64,000 nt of DNA. It comes from CAWIOX01 sp963837775 (GTDB lineage: Bacteria > Pseudomonadota > Gammaproteobacteria > Burkholderiales > Burkholderiaceae_D). Both the position numbers and the translations under genes were made by a program. Numbering within the stretch: the stretch's first letter is position 1; each line of letters begins with the position of its first letter. The notes beneath the pieces are model-generated. The model was not told the origin of the DNA. It ran no database searches and saw only the letters and a program-made list of their open reading frames with translations. The DNA lies in contig CAWIOX010000033.1 of NCBI GenBank assembly GCA_963837775.1, forward strand, positions 1 to 64,000, written 5' to 3'. This document shows positions 37,959 to 48,798 of the stretch, one piece after another.

Positions 37959-40900
37959 CAGCATCCTCGCAGTGCATTCCATGCGGCAGACATGAGTACT
38001 GTTCGGCCACTGCCCGCTGCAAATTTTCCAATTGCAACTGCATCTGCTCCTGCATCGCCAGCAAGTCCGGCTGCAATGCGCTGGCGGCGGCAAGCTGGCC
38101 TGCGTGATTCAAGCGCACGATTTCCAGCCCGATCTGGTGCACCCTGGCATGCGGCGCTTCCAGCGCAGAAAATTCCGTCAGATGACCGTAATTGGTCCGG
38201 CCATGACCGTCATACCACAGGCCGAAACGGCAGCAATGATGATCATCGAGTCGCAAAAGGCCCTGCCCAAATTGCCCGTCGCTCGAATCCAGCACCTGTT
38301 TGACCCAGCGCTGGTGATCATGGTGCGCCACCAGCAGCGGAAAATCATGATCATCCCATTTGGTATCGGCCCATTCGGCCCAATGCGGTGCCGGACGGTA
38401 TTGCCTTGACCAGGCCAGCACATCGGCTGCCGGCATCGGACGGGCAATCCCATAACCTTGCGCCAGATCGCAGCCCAGCTGCATCAGCAACACCCCATGT
38501 TCGGCGGTTTCCACCCCTTCCGCAATGACGCTGCGATTGAATACCGCTGCCAGACTGATGACCGCCTTGACCAATGCCAGATCTTCCTGATCATCGAGCA
38601 TGTCGCGCACAAAGCTTTGATCGATTTTCAGCACATCGGCCGGCAAGCGCTTCAGATAGGTCAGCGATGAATAGCCGGTGCCGAAATCATCCAGCGCAAA
38701 AGTCACGCCCAGCGCATGGCAGGCGGCAATCAGATTGCGCACGTAAGGGACATCGCCCAGCGCCGCCGACTCCAGGATTTCCAGTTCCAGCTGACGCGGC
38801 GCGACAGTCGGATGCTCGGCCAGAAGGCTCTTGAGCCGCGCCAGGAAATCCGGACGTTCGAAATGCCGCGCCGCTATGTTGACGCTGACGACCCAATCCG
38901 CCCCGATGTCCGACCACAATGCCATTTGCCGCAGCGCTTCGTGCAGTACCCACTCGCCGATGTCGACGATCAGATCGGTATGCTCGACCAGCGGCAGGAA
39001 ATCGAGCGGCCCGACCACGCCTTTTTCAGGATGCTGCCAGCGCAGCAGCGCCTCCATGCCGACCACCTGGCCGCTGCGCATATTGACCTTGGGCTGATAG
39101 TACAAACGCAACTCGCCCTGCGACAGCGCCTGGCGAATCCGTTCCAGCTGATGCTGCTGGCTTTGCGCCTGATGATCTTGCTTGATGTCAAACAGATGAT
39201 AGCGGTTGCGCCCGGCCTGCTTGGCCTGATACATGGCCTGATCGGCATGCCGCAGCAGCGTATCCGGATCGACGTCATCCTGCGGATAGGCCGCCACCCC
39301 GATGCTGGCAGACACCTCGACCGATTGCCCATCGAGCAGATAAGGCTCGGCCACTTTCGCCAGAATCCGCTGCATCGCCAGTCCGATTTCATTGACATCG
39401 TTCAAGCCGCTGAGCAGCAGCACGAACTCGTCGCCGCCCAGACGGGCCACGGTATCCTCGCCCCTGAGCGTGCCAGACAAGCGGTCCGCCAGCTCTATCA
39501 GCAAACGATCGCCGAGGTCATGGCCGTAATAATCATTGACCGGCTTGAATCCATCCAGATCCAGCAGGCAAACCGCCAGCAGCTGCTGGCGGCGTTGCGC
39601 GCTGGCGATCGCCTGCTTGAAGCGATCGGCCAGCAAGACCCGGTTGGGCAGCCCGGTCAGCGCATCATGACTGGCTTGCCAGGTAATCTGGCTCAGCAAA
39701 TGGCGCTTCTCGCTGACATCGCGAAACACCAGTACGCAGCCGAACAGCGTGCCCCCGGCATTGCGGATCGGCGCCACCGAACATTCGATCGAACACTCTT
39801 TTTCTTGCCTGCTCAGCAATATCATGTTGGCCAGTTGGGTACTGGCTGTCCCGGATTTGACTGACGCTATGAAGTCGGCGCAAGGCTGCCTGCTGGTTTC
39901 ATCCAGCACGCTGAACACAGCCTCCAGCGGACGTCCTTGCGCCGCATCGAGAGTCCATCCGGTCAGTTGCTGCGCGACGCTGTTGAGCGTTTCGATCCGG
40001 CCCTCCAGGTCGGTGGTGATCACCGCGTCGCCAATCGACGCCAGCGTCACCTCGACCCGCTCCTTTTCGGCATGCAGTGCGGCTTGCGCCTGTTTGCGCT
40101 CGGTGATGTCGACAATCGCCCCGATCAAACCGGCCACGCTGCCATCGACGTTGGTAAAGGTCGCCTTGTAATAAATCACATCGCGCAACGCGCCATGCGC
40201 GGTCGGAATGGTGATTTCATAGGTCTGCCGGCCCGGGTGCAGCAATAACTCGGCATCCTTTTTCGTGTGATAGGTAATAAACTCCGGCACATCGGAAAAC
40301 ATGTCCTGTGCAGTACGGCCGACAATCTCGGCCGCAGAGAAGCCGTACAGATTTTCCCAGGCGGCATTCACACCGAGGCACAGCCCATCGGTATCCTTGA
40401 AATAAATCGGAATCGGCAACGCCGCCAGCAACTGCAGGTTGAAATGCAGTTGCTCGCTTTGGGTTCTGTGGCTTTCTTCGAGGGACTGCAGCAAGGCCTC
40501 CAGTTCGGCCGCCATGTCATTGAAAGCGCTGGCCATGGCGCGCGTCTCGTAGCCGCTGCTGGCCGGCACGCGCACGCTGTAATTGCCTGATTTAAAGCGT
40601 TTTACTGCGGCAGTAAGTTGCCCGAGCGCAGCAAGATTGCCGCGCAGGATCAGATTGACCAGTACGAATATCGCCAAAACAAAGACGCTGAAAATCTTGC
40701 CCCGATCCAGGAATCGGCCCCATATCTTGTTGATGACCGGGACCGGCGTGGTGCGCAAGCGCAGGATGCCGTAATGCTCGCCGCCCAGAATGATCGGCGT
40801 CGCAGTTTCAAATGCAGGAATCGACAGCAGGTCGACAAACCAGGCCGGTGCAAGCGTGGCGGCATCATCCGTATCGATCACTTCCAGCACATTCAACCGG

Positions 40901-41199
40901 TACTGCCACTGAATCCATTCGAAATCACTGCGCTCCTTGACTTGCAATTGCAGCAACTGCCTGATCGCGGCCAAGTCTCCCATCACCGCTTGCTCGGCCA
41001 GTGCCGGCGTCAGATAGCGCTGCAGTTCGTGCAACTCTTCCCGGTAGCGCAGTTGCGCATCGGATTTCGCATCCGCCAGCATCCAGTAGCCCTGGACTAC
41101 ATTCATCGACAGGATCAGCAATAGAATGGGCAACAACAACCGCGCATACAAGCCGGTATTGCGCCATACCTGCATTAATTTTTGCATCAGATACGACAC
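37951..41199 (-). CDS. Membrane PAS-GGDEF-EAL protein with C-terminal CZB zinc-sensing domain
   Basis: A 1082-residue cyclic-di-GMP protein. Order: TM1 (~17-37), a periplasmic region (~40-180), TM2 (~185-205, IFSVFVLAIFVLVNLIL), HAMP (~210-260), PAS1 (~275-375, PIPIYFKDTDGLCLG), PAS2 (~385-500, GDAVITTDLEGRIE), and GGDEF (~520-680). The GGDEF domain has an intact active site RLGGDEFVLLL and an RxxD-like region. EAL (~695-940) follows, with MEALLRWQHPEKG and DDFGTGYSSLTYLKRL. The C-terminal ~140 residues fit a CZB domain (HHDHQRWVKQ, CCRFGLWYDGHG, APHARVHQIG). It starts at GTG 41199, sharing one base with the TAG of the PhnD-like gene. Either or both activities could be used; the CZB suggests zinc control. 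Confidence 0.88.
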   Translation of the reverse strand: MSYLMQKLMQVWRNTGLYARLLLPILLLILSMNVVQGYWMLADAKSDAQLRYREELHELQRYLTPALAEQAVMGDLAAIRQLLQLQVKERSDFEWIQWQYRLNVLEVIDTDDAATLAPAWFVDLLSIPAFETATPIILGGEHYGILRLRTTPVPVINKIWGRFLDRGKIFSVFVLAIFVLVNLILRGNLAALGQLTAAVKRFKSGNYSVRVPASSGYETRAMASAFNDMAAELEALLQSLEESHRTQSEQLHFNLQLLAALPIPIYFKDTDGLCLGVNAAWENLYGFSAAEIVGRTAQDMFSDVPEFITYHTKKDAELLLHPGRQTYEITIPTAHGALRDVIYYKATFTNVDGSVAGLIGAIVDITERKQAQAALHAEKERVEVTLASIGDAVITTDLEGRIETLNSVAQQLTGWTLDAAQGRPLEAVFSVLDETSRQPCADFIASVKSGTASTQLANMILLSRQEKECSIECSVAPIRNAGGTLFGCVLVFRDVSEKRHLLSQITWQASHDALTGLPNRVLLADRFKQAIASAQRRQQLLAVCLLDLDGFKPVNDYYGHDLGDRLLIELADRLSGTLRGEDTVARLGGDEFVLLLSGLNDVNEIGLAMQRILAKVAEPYLLDGQSVEVSASIGVAAYPQDDVDPDTLLRHADQAMYQAKQAGRNRYHLFDIKQDHQAQSQQHQLERIRQALSQGELRLYYQPKVNMRSGQVVGMEALLRWQHPEKGVVGPLDFLPLVEHTDLIVDIGEWVLHEALRQMALWSDIGADWVVSVNIAARHFERPDFLARLKSLLAEHPTVAPRQLELEILESAALGDVPYVRNLIAACHALGVTFALDDFGTGYSSLTYLKRLPADVLKIDQSFVRDMLDDQEDLALVKAVISLAAVFNRSVIAEGVETAEHGVLLMQLGCDLAQGYGIARPMPAADVLAWSRQYRPAPHWAEWADTKWDDHDFPLLVAHHDHQRWVKQVLDSSDGQFGQGLLRLDDHHCCRFGLWYDGHGRTNYGHLTEFSALEAPHARVHQIGLEIVRLNHAGQLAAASALQPDLLAMQEQMQLQLENLQRAVAEQYSCLPHGMHCEDADA

Positions 41200-42047
41200 T
41201 AGTTCCCCACCCTGGTGGTCCGGTAAAAGCGGCGGTAATTTTCATAGTCAGCATTGTCGGCGCTGACGAATTCCGGCAACTGCCGGCTCTTCAGACGATC
41301 GGCTGCGGCCTGCAGAATCTGCCGTCCCTCGCTATCGCCCCCCATTCCCAGCAGCGCTTGCCGGACCCGCTCGACTTTATCCAAGGCAACGCGGGGATGC
41401 GCCATCAACGGCACATCGAGATAGGGCTCGGAACTGTACAGCACACGATACTTGAATCCCTCGCGCTGCGCATAACTCTCCATCACCTGATTATTCACTC
41501 CAGCAGCGATCACCGCGCCCAGCGCCAGGCGCGCCATGCCCGACTCCTGATTGCCGACAAACAAGGGTTTGACCTGCACGCCCGCCCGCAGCAAGCCGTC
41601 CATCGGCAGCGAGTACCCGGCAAACCCGTCCGGTGTCGGAAAAGCGATTTCCTGGCCCTGCAAATCGCTCAAAGTCTTGATCGGCGAATGGTCCGGCACC
41701 ACGACCTGGCCCCGGATCCCCGGCGTATTGAAGCGGGCGATGGCACGATAACCGAGCTGGTCGCGCTCCGGCGTAAACAGATGGTTGGAGTACACGAAAT
41801 CAAACTCGCCGCGCAGCGTCATCTGCGTCGTTTCCTGGGCAGTCTTGCCCATCTTCAAGCGCAATGGCACGCCGCTCCTGGCGCTGACATAGCGCAAGAT
41901 CGGATTCCACAATTCGGCAGTCAGGGTGATCGAGCGCTGATTCACGACCCCGAAATAGGTGGTCTCGGCGGCACAAACCCGGACCGAAGCAAATAGCAGC
42001 CCTGAAAACAGCAGGAAAACATTCGCTAAAAAAAATGACCGGCCCAT
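41199..42047 (-). CDS. PhnD-like periplasmic substrate-binding protein
   Basis: A 282-residue secreted protein. The signal peptide runs to about residue 26 (FFLANVFLLFSGLLFASVRVCA). A PhnD/phosphate-phosphite-phosphonate binding fold follows, with YFGVVNQRS, LRGEFDFVYSNHLFTPE, LSDLQGQEIAFPTPDGFAGYSLPM and NQVMESYAQREG. There is no ABC permease or ATPase nearby. Instead it is translationally coupled to the PAS-GGDEF-EAL-CZB protein, so it more likely acts as a sensor subunit that presents a ligand to that protein's periplasmic part than as a transporter component. The ligand is unknown. Confidence 0.82.
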   Translation of the reverse strand: MGRSFFLANVFLLFSGLLFASVRVCAAETTYFGVVNQRSITLTAELWNPILRYVSARSGVPLRLKMGKTAQETTQMTLRGEFDFVYSNHLFTPERDQLGYRAIARFNTPGIRGQVVVPDHSPIKTLSDLQGQEIAFPTPDGFAGYSLPMDGLLRAGVQVKPLFVGNQESGMARLALGAVIAAGVNNQVMESYAQREGFKYRVLYSSEPYLDVPLMAHPRVALDKVERVRQALLGMGGDSEGRQILQAAADRLKSRQLPEFVSADNADYENYRRFYRTTRVGN

Positions 42048-42083
42048 CGCATCCCCTAAGCATCTTCTTGTTTAATGTCCGCA

Positions 42084-42111
42084 AGTGTACAGCCGGCAAC
42101 AACATTGACAA
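42084..42111 (-). promoter_or_regulatory. Promoter of the PhnD-GGDEF-EAL operon
   Basis: On the minus strand TTGTCA (42106-42111) and TACACT (42084-42089) are 16 bp apart, about 37 bases upstream of the ATG at 42047. A 7-bp stem CGGCAAC/GTTGCCG (about 42094-42119) overlaps the -35 region. Confidence 0.42.
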
Positions 42112-42159
42112 AGTTGCCGTCAAGAATTTTTATGAACAGGGTTGCAGCAACATCGCCTG

Positions 42160-43323
42160 TCAGTAATAGCCGCCCAGCGTGACGATGTGCATCAATCCCC
42201 GATACACCAGATACGTGAAGCCATACCAGGCCCGCTTGTACCACGGAATATTGGCGAAATCCTCCAGCTTGATCATCACGCCATCGGCAATCCCGTCCTC
42301 GATATGGCGCCGCAGCGTTCTGGCGAATGCGCCATCCTTGACCACCACGTTGGCCTCCTGGTTGATGAACAGGCTCAGGCCGTCGCAATTGCTGGAGCCG
42401 ACCGTGGCCCAGTCGTCATCGACCACCGCGACCTTGCCGTGCAGCTGGGTCTTGCGGTATTCGACCACCCTGACGCCGCTTTTCAGCAACTTCGGATAGA
42501 ACGAATGCGCGACCGAATCCTGCAGGCGGAACTGGCCGACCCCGATCAGCAGCGTCACCTCCACCCCGCGCGCAGCGGCCGCCGCCAGCGCCCGGCGGAA
42601 CTTGTGGCCGGGCGCGAAATAAGGGTTGGCCAGCAAGGCGCTCTTGCGCGCGTTTCCCAGCGCCTGCAGGTAGGCGCGCTGGATGGTGCGACGGTTGCGC
42701 AGATTGTCGCGCACCACCAGCCCGGCCAGCGCCGGCGTGCCGGCCACCACCGTCAGTGTGGAACGCAGCTCCTGGAATAATTCCAGTCGTGAAATCAGCG
42801 TCAACTTGCCCAGCCGCATCCATTGCACCTGCGCCTCCTCATGAATCGTGTCGACCAGCGGCCCGCGCACCTGCACCGCAAAATCCCAGCGCGGCGCCGG
42901 CAAGCGCAGCTGGCCGTCGTTGTCGTCGAACAGGTCGTCATTCAGATTGAGGCCGCCGACGAACGCCAGATGCCGGTCCACCACGCACATCTTGCGGTGC
43001 GAACGCGCCACGCCGCGCCGGAACCAGGGGTTGAAGACGCGCAGGTTGACCTGGGCCGCCGCCAATTCCTGCTGCAGCGCGTTGACCTGCAGCCGGCCGG
43101 TGCCGATCCAGTCGGTGATCACATTCACCGCCACGCCGCGCGCCGCCGCCCGCTGCAGCGCGGCCTTGACCGCCAGACCGGTCTCATCGCCTGCAAAAAT
43201 ATAGGTTTCCAGGTAAATTTCGAGCACCGCGGCGTCGATCGCGGCAATCAGCGCCGGAAAGAATTCTGCGCCGCAGTACAGCAAGGTCACGGTATTTCGG
43301 GAAGTGAAATTCACCGAGCGCAT
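42160..43323 (-). CDS. clsB: Cardiolipin synthase B-like phospholipase D protein
   Basis: A 387-residue PLD-superfamily enzyme with both HKD motifs: HRKMCVVDRHLAFVGGLNL (~residue 108) and HGKVAVVDDDWATVGSSNCDG (~299). There is no long N-terminal membrane region, which fits ClsB/YbhO rather than ClsA. It would make cardiolipin or phosphatidylglycerol at the inner membrane. The upstream partner on the same strand is the YbhP-like gene, 7 bp away, the same pair as ybhP-ybhO in E. coli. Confidence 0.92.
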   Translation of the reverse strand: MRSVNFTSRNTVTLLYCGAEFFPALIAAIDAAVLEIYLETYIFAGDETGLAVKAALQRAAARGVAVNVITDWIGTGRLQVNALQQELAAAQVNLRVFNPWFRRGVARSHRKMCVVDRHLAFVGGLNLNDDLFDDNDGQLRLPAPRWDFAVQVRGPLVDTIHEEAQVQWMRLGKLTLISRLELFQELRSTLTVVAGTPALAGLVVRDNLRNRRTIQRAYLQALGNARKSALLANPYFAPGHKFRRALAAAAARGVEVTLLIGVGQFRLQDSVAHSFYPKLLKSGVRVVEYRKTQLHGKVAVVDDDWATVGSSNCDGLSLFINQEANVVVKDGAFARTLRRHIEDGIADGVMIKLEDFANIPWYKRAWYGFTYLVYRGLMHIVTLGGYY

Positions 43324-43330
43324 GGCCAGA

Positions 43331-44122
43331 TTACGTCAATCGCAGGTTCGCAACGATAGGCGCATGGTCCGACAACCTGGCCCACAGCGCGCCGTGCAGC
43401 ACCTCGGCCGATTCGACCGTAAAGCCGCGCACGTAAATCCGGTCCAGCCGCAAGAAAGGCAGGCCGGCCGGAAAAGTCCGCGCCGGCATCGATTTCGGCC
43501 CGCGCCCCGCCAGGCTGCGCAAGTAATCGCCCAGACGCGGCTTGGGCGACGCATCGTCGAACACCTCGCGCACGCCCAGCCGGCTGCACAGCGCCGCGCT
43601 CAAATGGTTGCGCCAGTCGTTGAAGTCGCCGGCGATGATGATAGGCGCATCGCGCGGCGCCGAGGCTTCGATGGTCGCGATCAGGCCCTCGGCCTGGCGC
43701 CGCCGCCCGGCCGCAAACAGGCCCAGATGCACCACATAGCAGTGCACCGCGGCCTTGGGCGTCGGCACCACGCAATGCAGGATGCCGCGCTGCTCGTACG
43801 CGTGATCGGACACATCGGTGTTGTTCGAGGCCATGATAGGAAAGCGGCTGAGCAGCGCATTGCCATGATGGCCGTGGTCGTACACCGCATTCATGCCGTA
43901 GGCTGAATGGTGCGACGCGCCGGCCAGGAAGTCGTGCTGCGCCTGGCTCGGCCAGTGCGCGTGACGCGCCGCATGCAGGTCGTGCCGGCCCTGCACTTCC
44001 TGCAGGAACACCAGCTCCGCTCCCAGCGCATCGATCGCCTGTTTCAGCGCCAGAATGCGCGGACGGCTGCCGAAAGCCGACACCCCTTTATGGATGTTAT
44101 AGGTCGCGATACGTAGTTTCAT
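43331..44122 (-). CDS. Endonuclease/exonuclease/phosphatase family protein (YbhP-like)
   Basis: A 263-residue EEP-fold metallohydrolase. Motifs are visible: LRIATYNIHKGV (N), LVFLQEVQGRHDLH (catalytic Glu), the H-containing HLGLFAAGRRRQAE, IIIAGDFNDWRNHL (D/N) and the C-terminal SDHAPIVANLRL (DH). There is no signal peptide. It lies directly upstream of clsB with a 7-bp spacer. The substrate is unknown; the fixed pairing with ClsB suggests a lipid head-group or phosphoester role (inference). Confidence 0.9.
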   Translation of the reverse strand: MKLRIATYNIHKGVSAFGSRPRILALKQAIDALGAELVFLQEVQGRHDLHAARHAHWPSQAQHDFLAGASHHSAYGMNAVYDHGHHGNALLSRFPIMASNNTDVSDHAYEQRGILHCVVPTPKAAVHCYVVHLGLFAAGRRRQAEGLIATIEASAPRDAPIIIAGDFNDWRNHLSAALCSRLGVREVFDDASPKPRLGDYLRSLAGRGPKSMPARTFPAGLPFLRLDRIYVRGFTVESAEVLHGALWARLSDHAPIVANLRLT

Positions 44123-44212
44123 GCAAGTATTCTACCGCCTGCCCGCCCGCCGCTCGCGGCCATCCGCAGATACCGCCGCAGCGCCTCCCGAACAGGCTCC
44201 ATAAAACACAAA

Positions 44213-44294
44213 ATATAGGGGAGTATGGCAGAAAACATGGGCATTGCCGCACGCATTCATTGATGGTTAAAAAATACTACGTGCAGTATATAAA
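44213..44294 (-). repeat. Dispersed 3'-end repeat, copy D
   Basis: Read on the minus strand: TATATACTG, a dyad ATACT-N6-AGTAT, TTTTTTAA, TGCGGCAATGCCCATG, then GCCATACTCCCC. It starts 30 bases after the nudB stop. Confidence 0.8.
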
Positions 44295-44324
44295 CCGCTC
44301 CAAAAGGGCTGCTGCGAAGGCGAT

Positions 44325-44804
44325 TCAGCCCAGATGGGCCGGCAACTGCAGGATCGCCTCCGCATTCGACGGTGAAAAGCACTGGTCGGCCGCCGCGCGG
44401 TACGGCAGCCAGCGGTACTGCAGATGCTCGCGCGGCGCCAGCGTGATCGGGATCTCGCGCGGCACCAGCAGGCCGAACACATGCTCGGTATTCTGCGTCA
44501 CCCCCGGCGCATAGCGATGGCGCCAGACCGGATAGATCTCATAGATATTCGACAGCTGCCAGTCGCGCAGATGGCTTAGCGGCACGGCCGACCCGCCCGC
44601 CAGCGCGCCATCCGCGGCCACCAGAATCCCGGTCTCTTCCGCCACTTCGCGCGCCGCAGTCAGCGCCAGCGGCTCGTCCGGAAAATCGCGGGAGCCGGTC
44701 ACCGACTGCCAGTAACCGGGATGGTCGGCGCGTTCGATCAGCAGCACCTCGAGATTGGCGGTATGGATCACGACCAGCACGGATTCGGGAATTTTGTAAG
44801 TCAT
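44325..44804 (-). CDS. nudB: Dihydroneopterin triphosphate diphosphatase (Nudix)
   Basis: A 159-residue Nudix hydrolase of folate synthesis. It starts at ATG 44804 (MTYKIPESVLVVIHTANLEVLLIERADHPGYWQSVTG); the ORF is open 30 bases further upstream. The Nudix helix is REVAEETGILV, preceded by GSRDFPDEPLALTAA. The start region and the WQSVTGS block match NudB rather than generic MutT proteins. It follows aspS on the same strand behind a terminator, so it must have its own start site or rely on read-through. Confidence 0.9.
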   Translation of the reverse strand: MTYKIPESVLVVIHTANLEVLLIERADHPGYWQSVTGSRDFPDEPLALTAAREVAEETGILVAADGALAGGSAVPLSHLRDWQLSNIYEIYPVWRHRYAPGVTQNTEHVFGLLVPREIPITLAPREHLQYRWLPYRAAADQCFSPSNAEAILQLPAHLG

Positions 44805-44851
44805 GTCGAGCAGCGATGAGATTCTTGCAAACACTTTGATTGCGCGATTAG

Positions 44852-44878
44852 AAAAAAGGCGCGGAAATCCGCGCCTTT
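44852..44878 (-). terminator. Rho-independent terminator of aspS
   Basis: The stem GGCGCGG/CCGCGCC (44858-44864 with 44869-44875) is followed on the minus strand by six T. It lies about 70 bases after the aspS stop and just before nudB. Confidence 0.85.
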
Positions 44879-44901
44879 GATTATGCCCTGAATAGATGCT
44901 G

Positions 44902-44934
44902 GGGACAGAGTACCGCTACGCTCAACTCTGTCCC
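44902..44934. repeat. REP-like hairpin between aspS and its terminator
   Basis: GGGACAGAGT (44902-44911) and ACTCTGTCCC (44925-44934) form a perfect 10-bp stem with a 13-base loop. The GGGGACAGAGT word resembles the REP-type palindromes spread through many proteobacterial genomes. Only one copy was seen here. Confidence 0.65.
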
Positions 44935-44949
44935 GCACTGCACCGGATG

Positions 44950-46758
<1,809 letters not shown>

Positions 46759-46852
46759 AGTCTTACCCTGTCTGTATCAAAATTCGGTGTTCGGTTATTC
46801 GGTTATCTGGCAGTGATCAGGCCGCTCTGCTGCGGCTTGGGCTGCGCCAGCT

Positions 46853-47470
46853 TCAAGCATTCTTTTTCAGTACCGCAGCAATTTTTTCCGGCGCCACCAC
46901 GCCCATCGACACGATGTACTTCAGTGCCGCATCGACGCTCATGTCCAGTTCCACCACATCCGAGCGCGGCATCATCAAGAAGAAACCGGAAGTCGGATTC
47001 GGCGTGGTCGGCACATACACGCTGACATAATCGCCATGCAGGTGGTTCTTCACGTCGCCGCCCGGCGTGCCGGTCAGGAAAGCGATGGTCCAGCACCCTT
47101 CGCGCGGGTATTGCACCAGCAAGGCCTTGCGGAACGCGTTGCCGGACGACGAAAACAGGGTGTCGGACACCTGCTTGACGCTGGAATAGATCGAATTGAC
47201 GACCGGAATCCGTTTCAGCAGCGCCTCCCACACGATGACCACGTAATTGCCGACGAAGTTCTGCGTCAGCAAGCCGGTGATGAAGACGATCAGCAGCGTC
47301 AGGATGGTGCCCAGGCCGGGGATATGGAAGCCGACCAGGGTCTCCGGACGCCAGCGCTCGGGCAGCAACAGCAAGGACTGGTCCATGGTGCCGATGATCA
47401 GGTTCAGCACCCACAGCGTAATCGCCAGAGGAACCAGTATCAGCAGACCAGTGATGAAATATTTACGCAT
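46853..47470 (-). CDS. DUF502 membrane protein
   Basis: A 205-residue inner-membrane protein of the DUF502 family. It starts at ATG 47470 (MRKYFITGLLILVPLAITLWVL). Two transmembrane helices are visible: ~5-25 and ~55-80 (TILTLLIVFITGLLTQNFVGNYVV). Conserved family stretches are PVVNSIYSSVKQV, VSVYVPTTPNPTSGFFLMMPRSDV and KYIVSMGVV. The function is unknown. Its place between the FmdB-type gene and aspS is common in Burkholderiales. Confidence 0.9.
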   Translation of the reverse strand: MRKYFITGLLILVPLAITLWVLNLIIGTMDQSLLLLPERWRPETLVGFHIPGLGTILTLLIVFITGLLTQNFVGNYVVIVWEALLKRIPVVNSIYSSVKQVSDTLFSSSGNAFRKALLVQYPREGCWTIAFLTGTPGGDVKNHLHGDYVSVYVPTTPNPTSGFFLMMPRSDVVELDMSVDAALKYIVSMGVVAPEKIAAVLKKNA

Positions 47471-47543
47471 GGCTCTCTTTATCGTCAACCATCTGGCCAT
47501 TCCTGCACCACGGCCGACATCCTGGACTTCGATTAAGGTGCCG

Positions 47544-47867
47544 TCACTTCGCTGCTGGAACACTGCTTGCGCTACCGGCAGAGTCGCCCGACGCAGCCGG
47601 TGCAGACGCGGCAGTGGCTGCAGCGCCGGACTCGGAGCCCGCCGCAGTCGTTGGCGAGGTTGGCGCCGCACTGGTGCCGCCGGAACCGCCGCGGAAATCA
47701 GTCACATACCAGCCGGAACCCTTCAGCTGGAAACCGGCAGCAGTTACCTGTTTTTTAAAGCTGGACTTGCCGCACGACGGGCACTCGGACAGGGGTGCGT
47801 CGGACATTTTCTGCAATACATCTTTGGCAAAGCCACAGTCTTCACAACGGTAAGCATAGATCGGCAT
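47544..47867 (-). CDS. FmdB-type zinc ribbon protein
   Basis: A 107-residue small regulator-like protein. It starts at MPIYAYRCEDCGFAKDVLQKMSDAPLSECPSCGKSSFKKQV (ATG 47867), with two CxxC pairs forming a zinc ribbon. A low-complexity Ala/Ser/Thr/Gly tail follows. The upstream ORF extension is not family-like. The role is unknown; it is often found beside DUF502 and aspS. Confidence 0.9.
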   Translation of the reverse strand: MPIYAYRCEDCGFAKDVLQKMSDAPLSECPSCGKSSFKKQVTAAGFQLKGSGWYVTDFRGGSGGTSAAPTSPTTAAGSESGAAATAASAPAASGDSAGSASSVPAAK

Positions 47868-47996
47868 GGTAAATCCCGGAAAAATCATCCAAAACCGGAC
47901 ATTATAAAGGTTTTCATCGCTTTATCACGCAATGGCTCGCAAGCCGCCGTAGCGGCAACTGTGCCGGATGGCGCCAAGCGGGCAGCAAAACCCGTA

Positions 47997-48629
47997 TCAC
48001 ACCGGCAGTCGGCGCCACACCTGCCAGCGCTCCTTGCCTTCGAAAGCGGGGATCGAATCGGTCACAGGCTGGTCTTCGATGCGTTCGAAATACGGCGTCA
48101 GCAGTGCATCCAATTCATCCGGCGCGATCCCGAACGGCGGGCCTTTGGGCGCGTCGTCGAAGTAGAAAAAGCCGGCCAGCAGGCCGCCGGCCGGCAGCAA
48201 TGCCGCCCAGCGCGCGGCGATGCCGGCGCGCATAGGGCGTGGCAACGCGCACAGGAAAGCCCGTTCATAGATCAGGTCGAGCGGTTTTTTTGGCGTGAAA
48301 GTGAAGAAATCGGCTTCCTCCACCCGCGCCGCCCACGGCCCCAGCAGCGCCTGTGCGGCGGCCACGGCGGCCGCGGAGAAATCGATTGCGGTCACCTCCC
48401 ATCCGGCCTCGGACAGGTAAGCGACTTCGTAAGCATGGCCGCAGCCGGGGATCAGCGCGACCGCGTTGCGCGCCGAGCGCGCCACGAAGTCCTGCAATGC
48501 AGCAGGCACCCCGCCCTTATCCCATGGCATGAAATGTTGTTCGAAGCGTTCGTTCCAGAACGCCTGAGCGGACGGATCGCGGCTCTGGAAGGTCGGCATC
48601 TGGCGTTGCTTGTCAGCGGCACTGGTCAT
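47997..48629 (-). CDS. SAM-dependent methyltransferase, TPMT family
   Basis: A 210-residue methyltransferase. The N-terminal FWNERFEQHFMPWDKGGVP is typical of TPMT-like enzymes. Motif I is VALIPGCGHAYEVAYLSEAGWEVTAIDFS, and later YERAFLCALPRPMR and GFFYFDDAPKGPPFGI are visible. ATG 48629 (MTSAADKQRQ) is preferred over GTG 48647. The substrate is uncertain: thiols, halides or chalcogens are methylated by relatives. It is a single gene between the FmdB-type gene and ubiB. Confidence 0.87.
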   Translation of the reverse strand: MTSAADKQRQMPTFQSRDPSAQAFWNERFEQHFMPWDKGGVPAALQDFVARSARNAVALIPGCGHAYEVAYLSEAGWEVTAIDFSAAAVAAAQALLGPWAARVEEADFFTFTPKKPLDLIYERAFLCALPRPMRAGIAARWAALLPAGGLLAGFFYFDDAPKGPPFGIAPDELDALLTPYFERIEDQPVTDSIPAFEGKERWQVWRRLPV

Positions 48630-48695
48630 GGCAATCAGGTCTTTCACAACATTCGGCGAACAAAATAGTGCGTGTCATGCGCACCGAGCGCAATT

Positions 48696-48769
48696 ACATA
48701 CTGCACCCTGTATTTTTAACAGCCCTTTGTTTACCTGCGGGAGAGCACAGTTTTCATACCATACCCCCG
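48696..48769 (+). repeat. Dispersed 3'-end repeat, copy E (reverse to the adjacent gene)
   Basis: ACATACTGCACCCTGTATTTTTAA, then CTGCGGGAGAGCACAG and ACCATACCCCCG. The only gene 3' end nearby is that of ubiB (48799), 29 bases away, with the element in the opposite orientation to the other six copies. Confidence 0.75.
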
Positions 48770-48798
48770 ATAAAATAATGTTTTACAGAAATGCAGCG

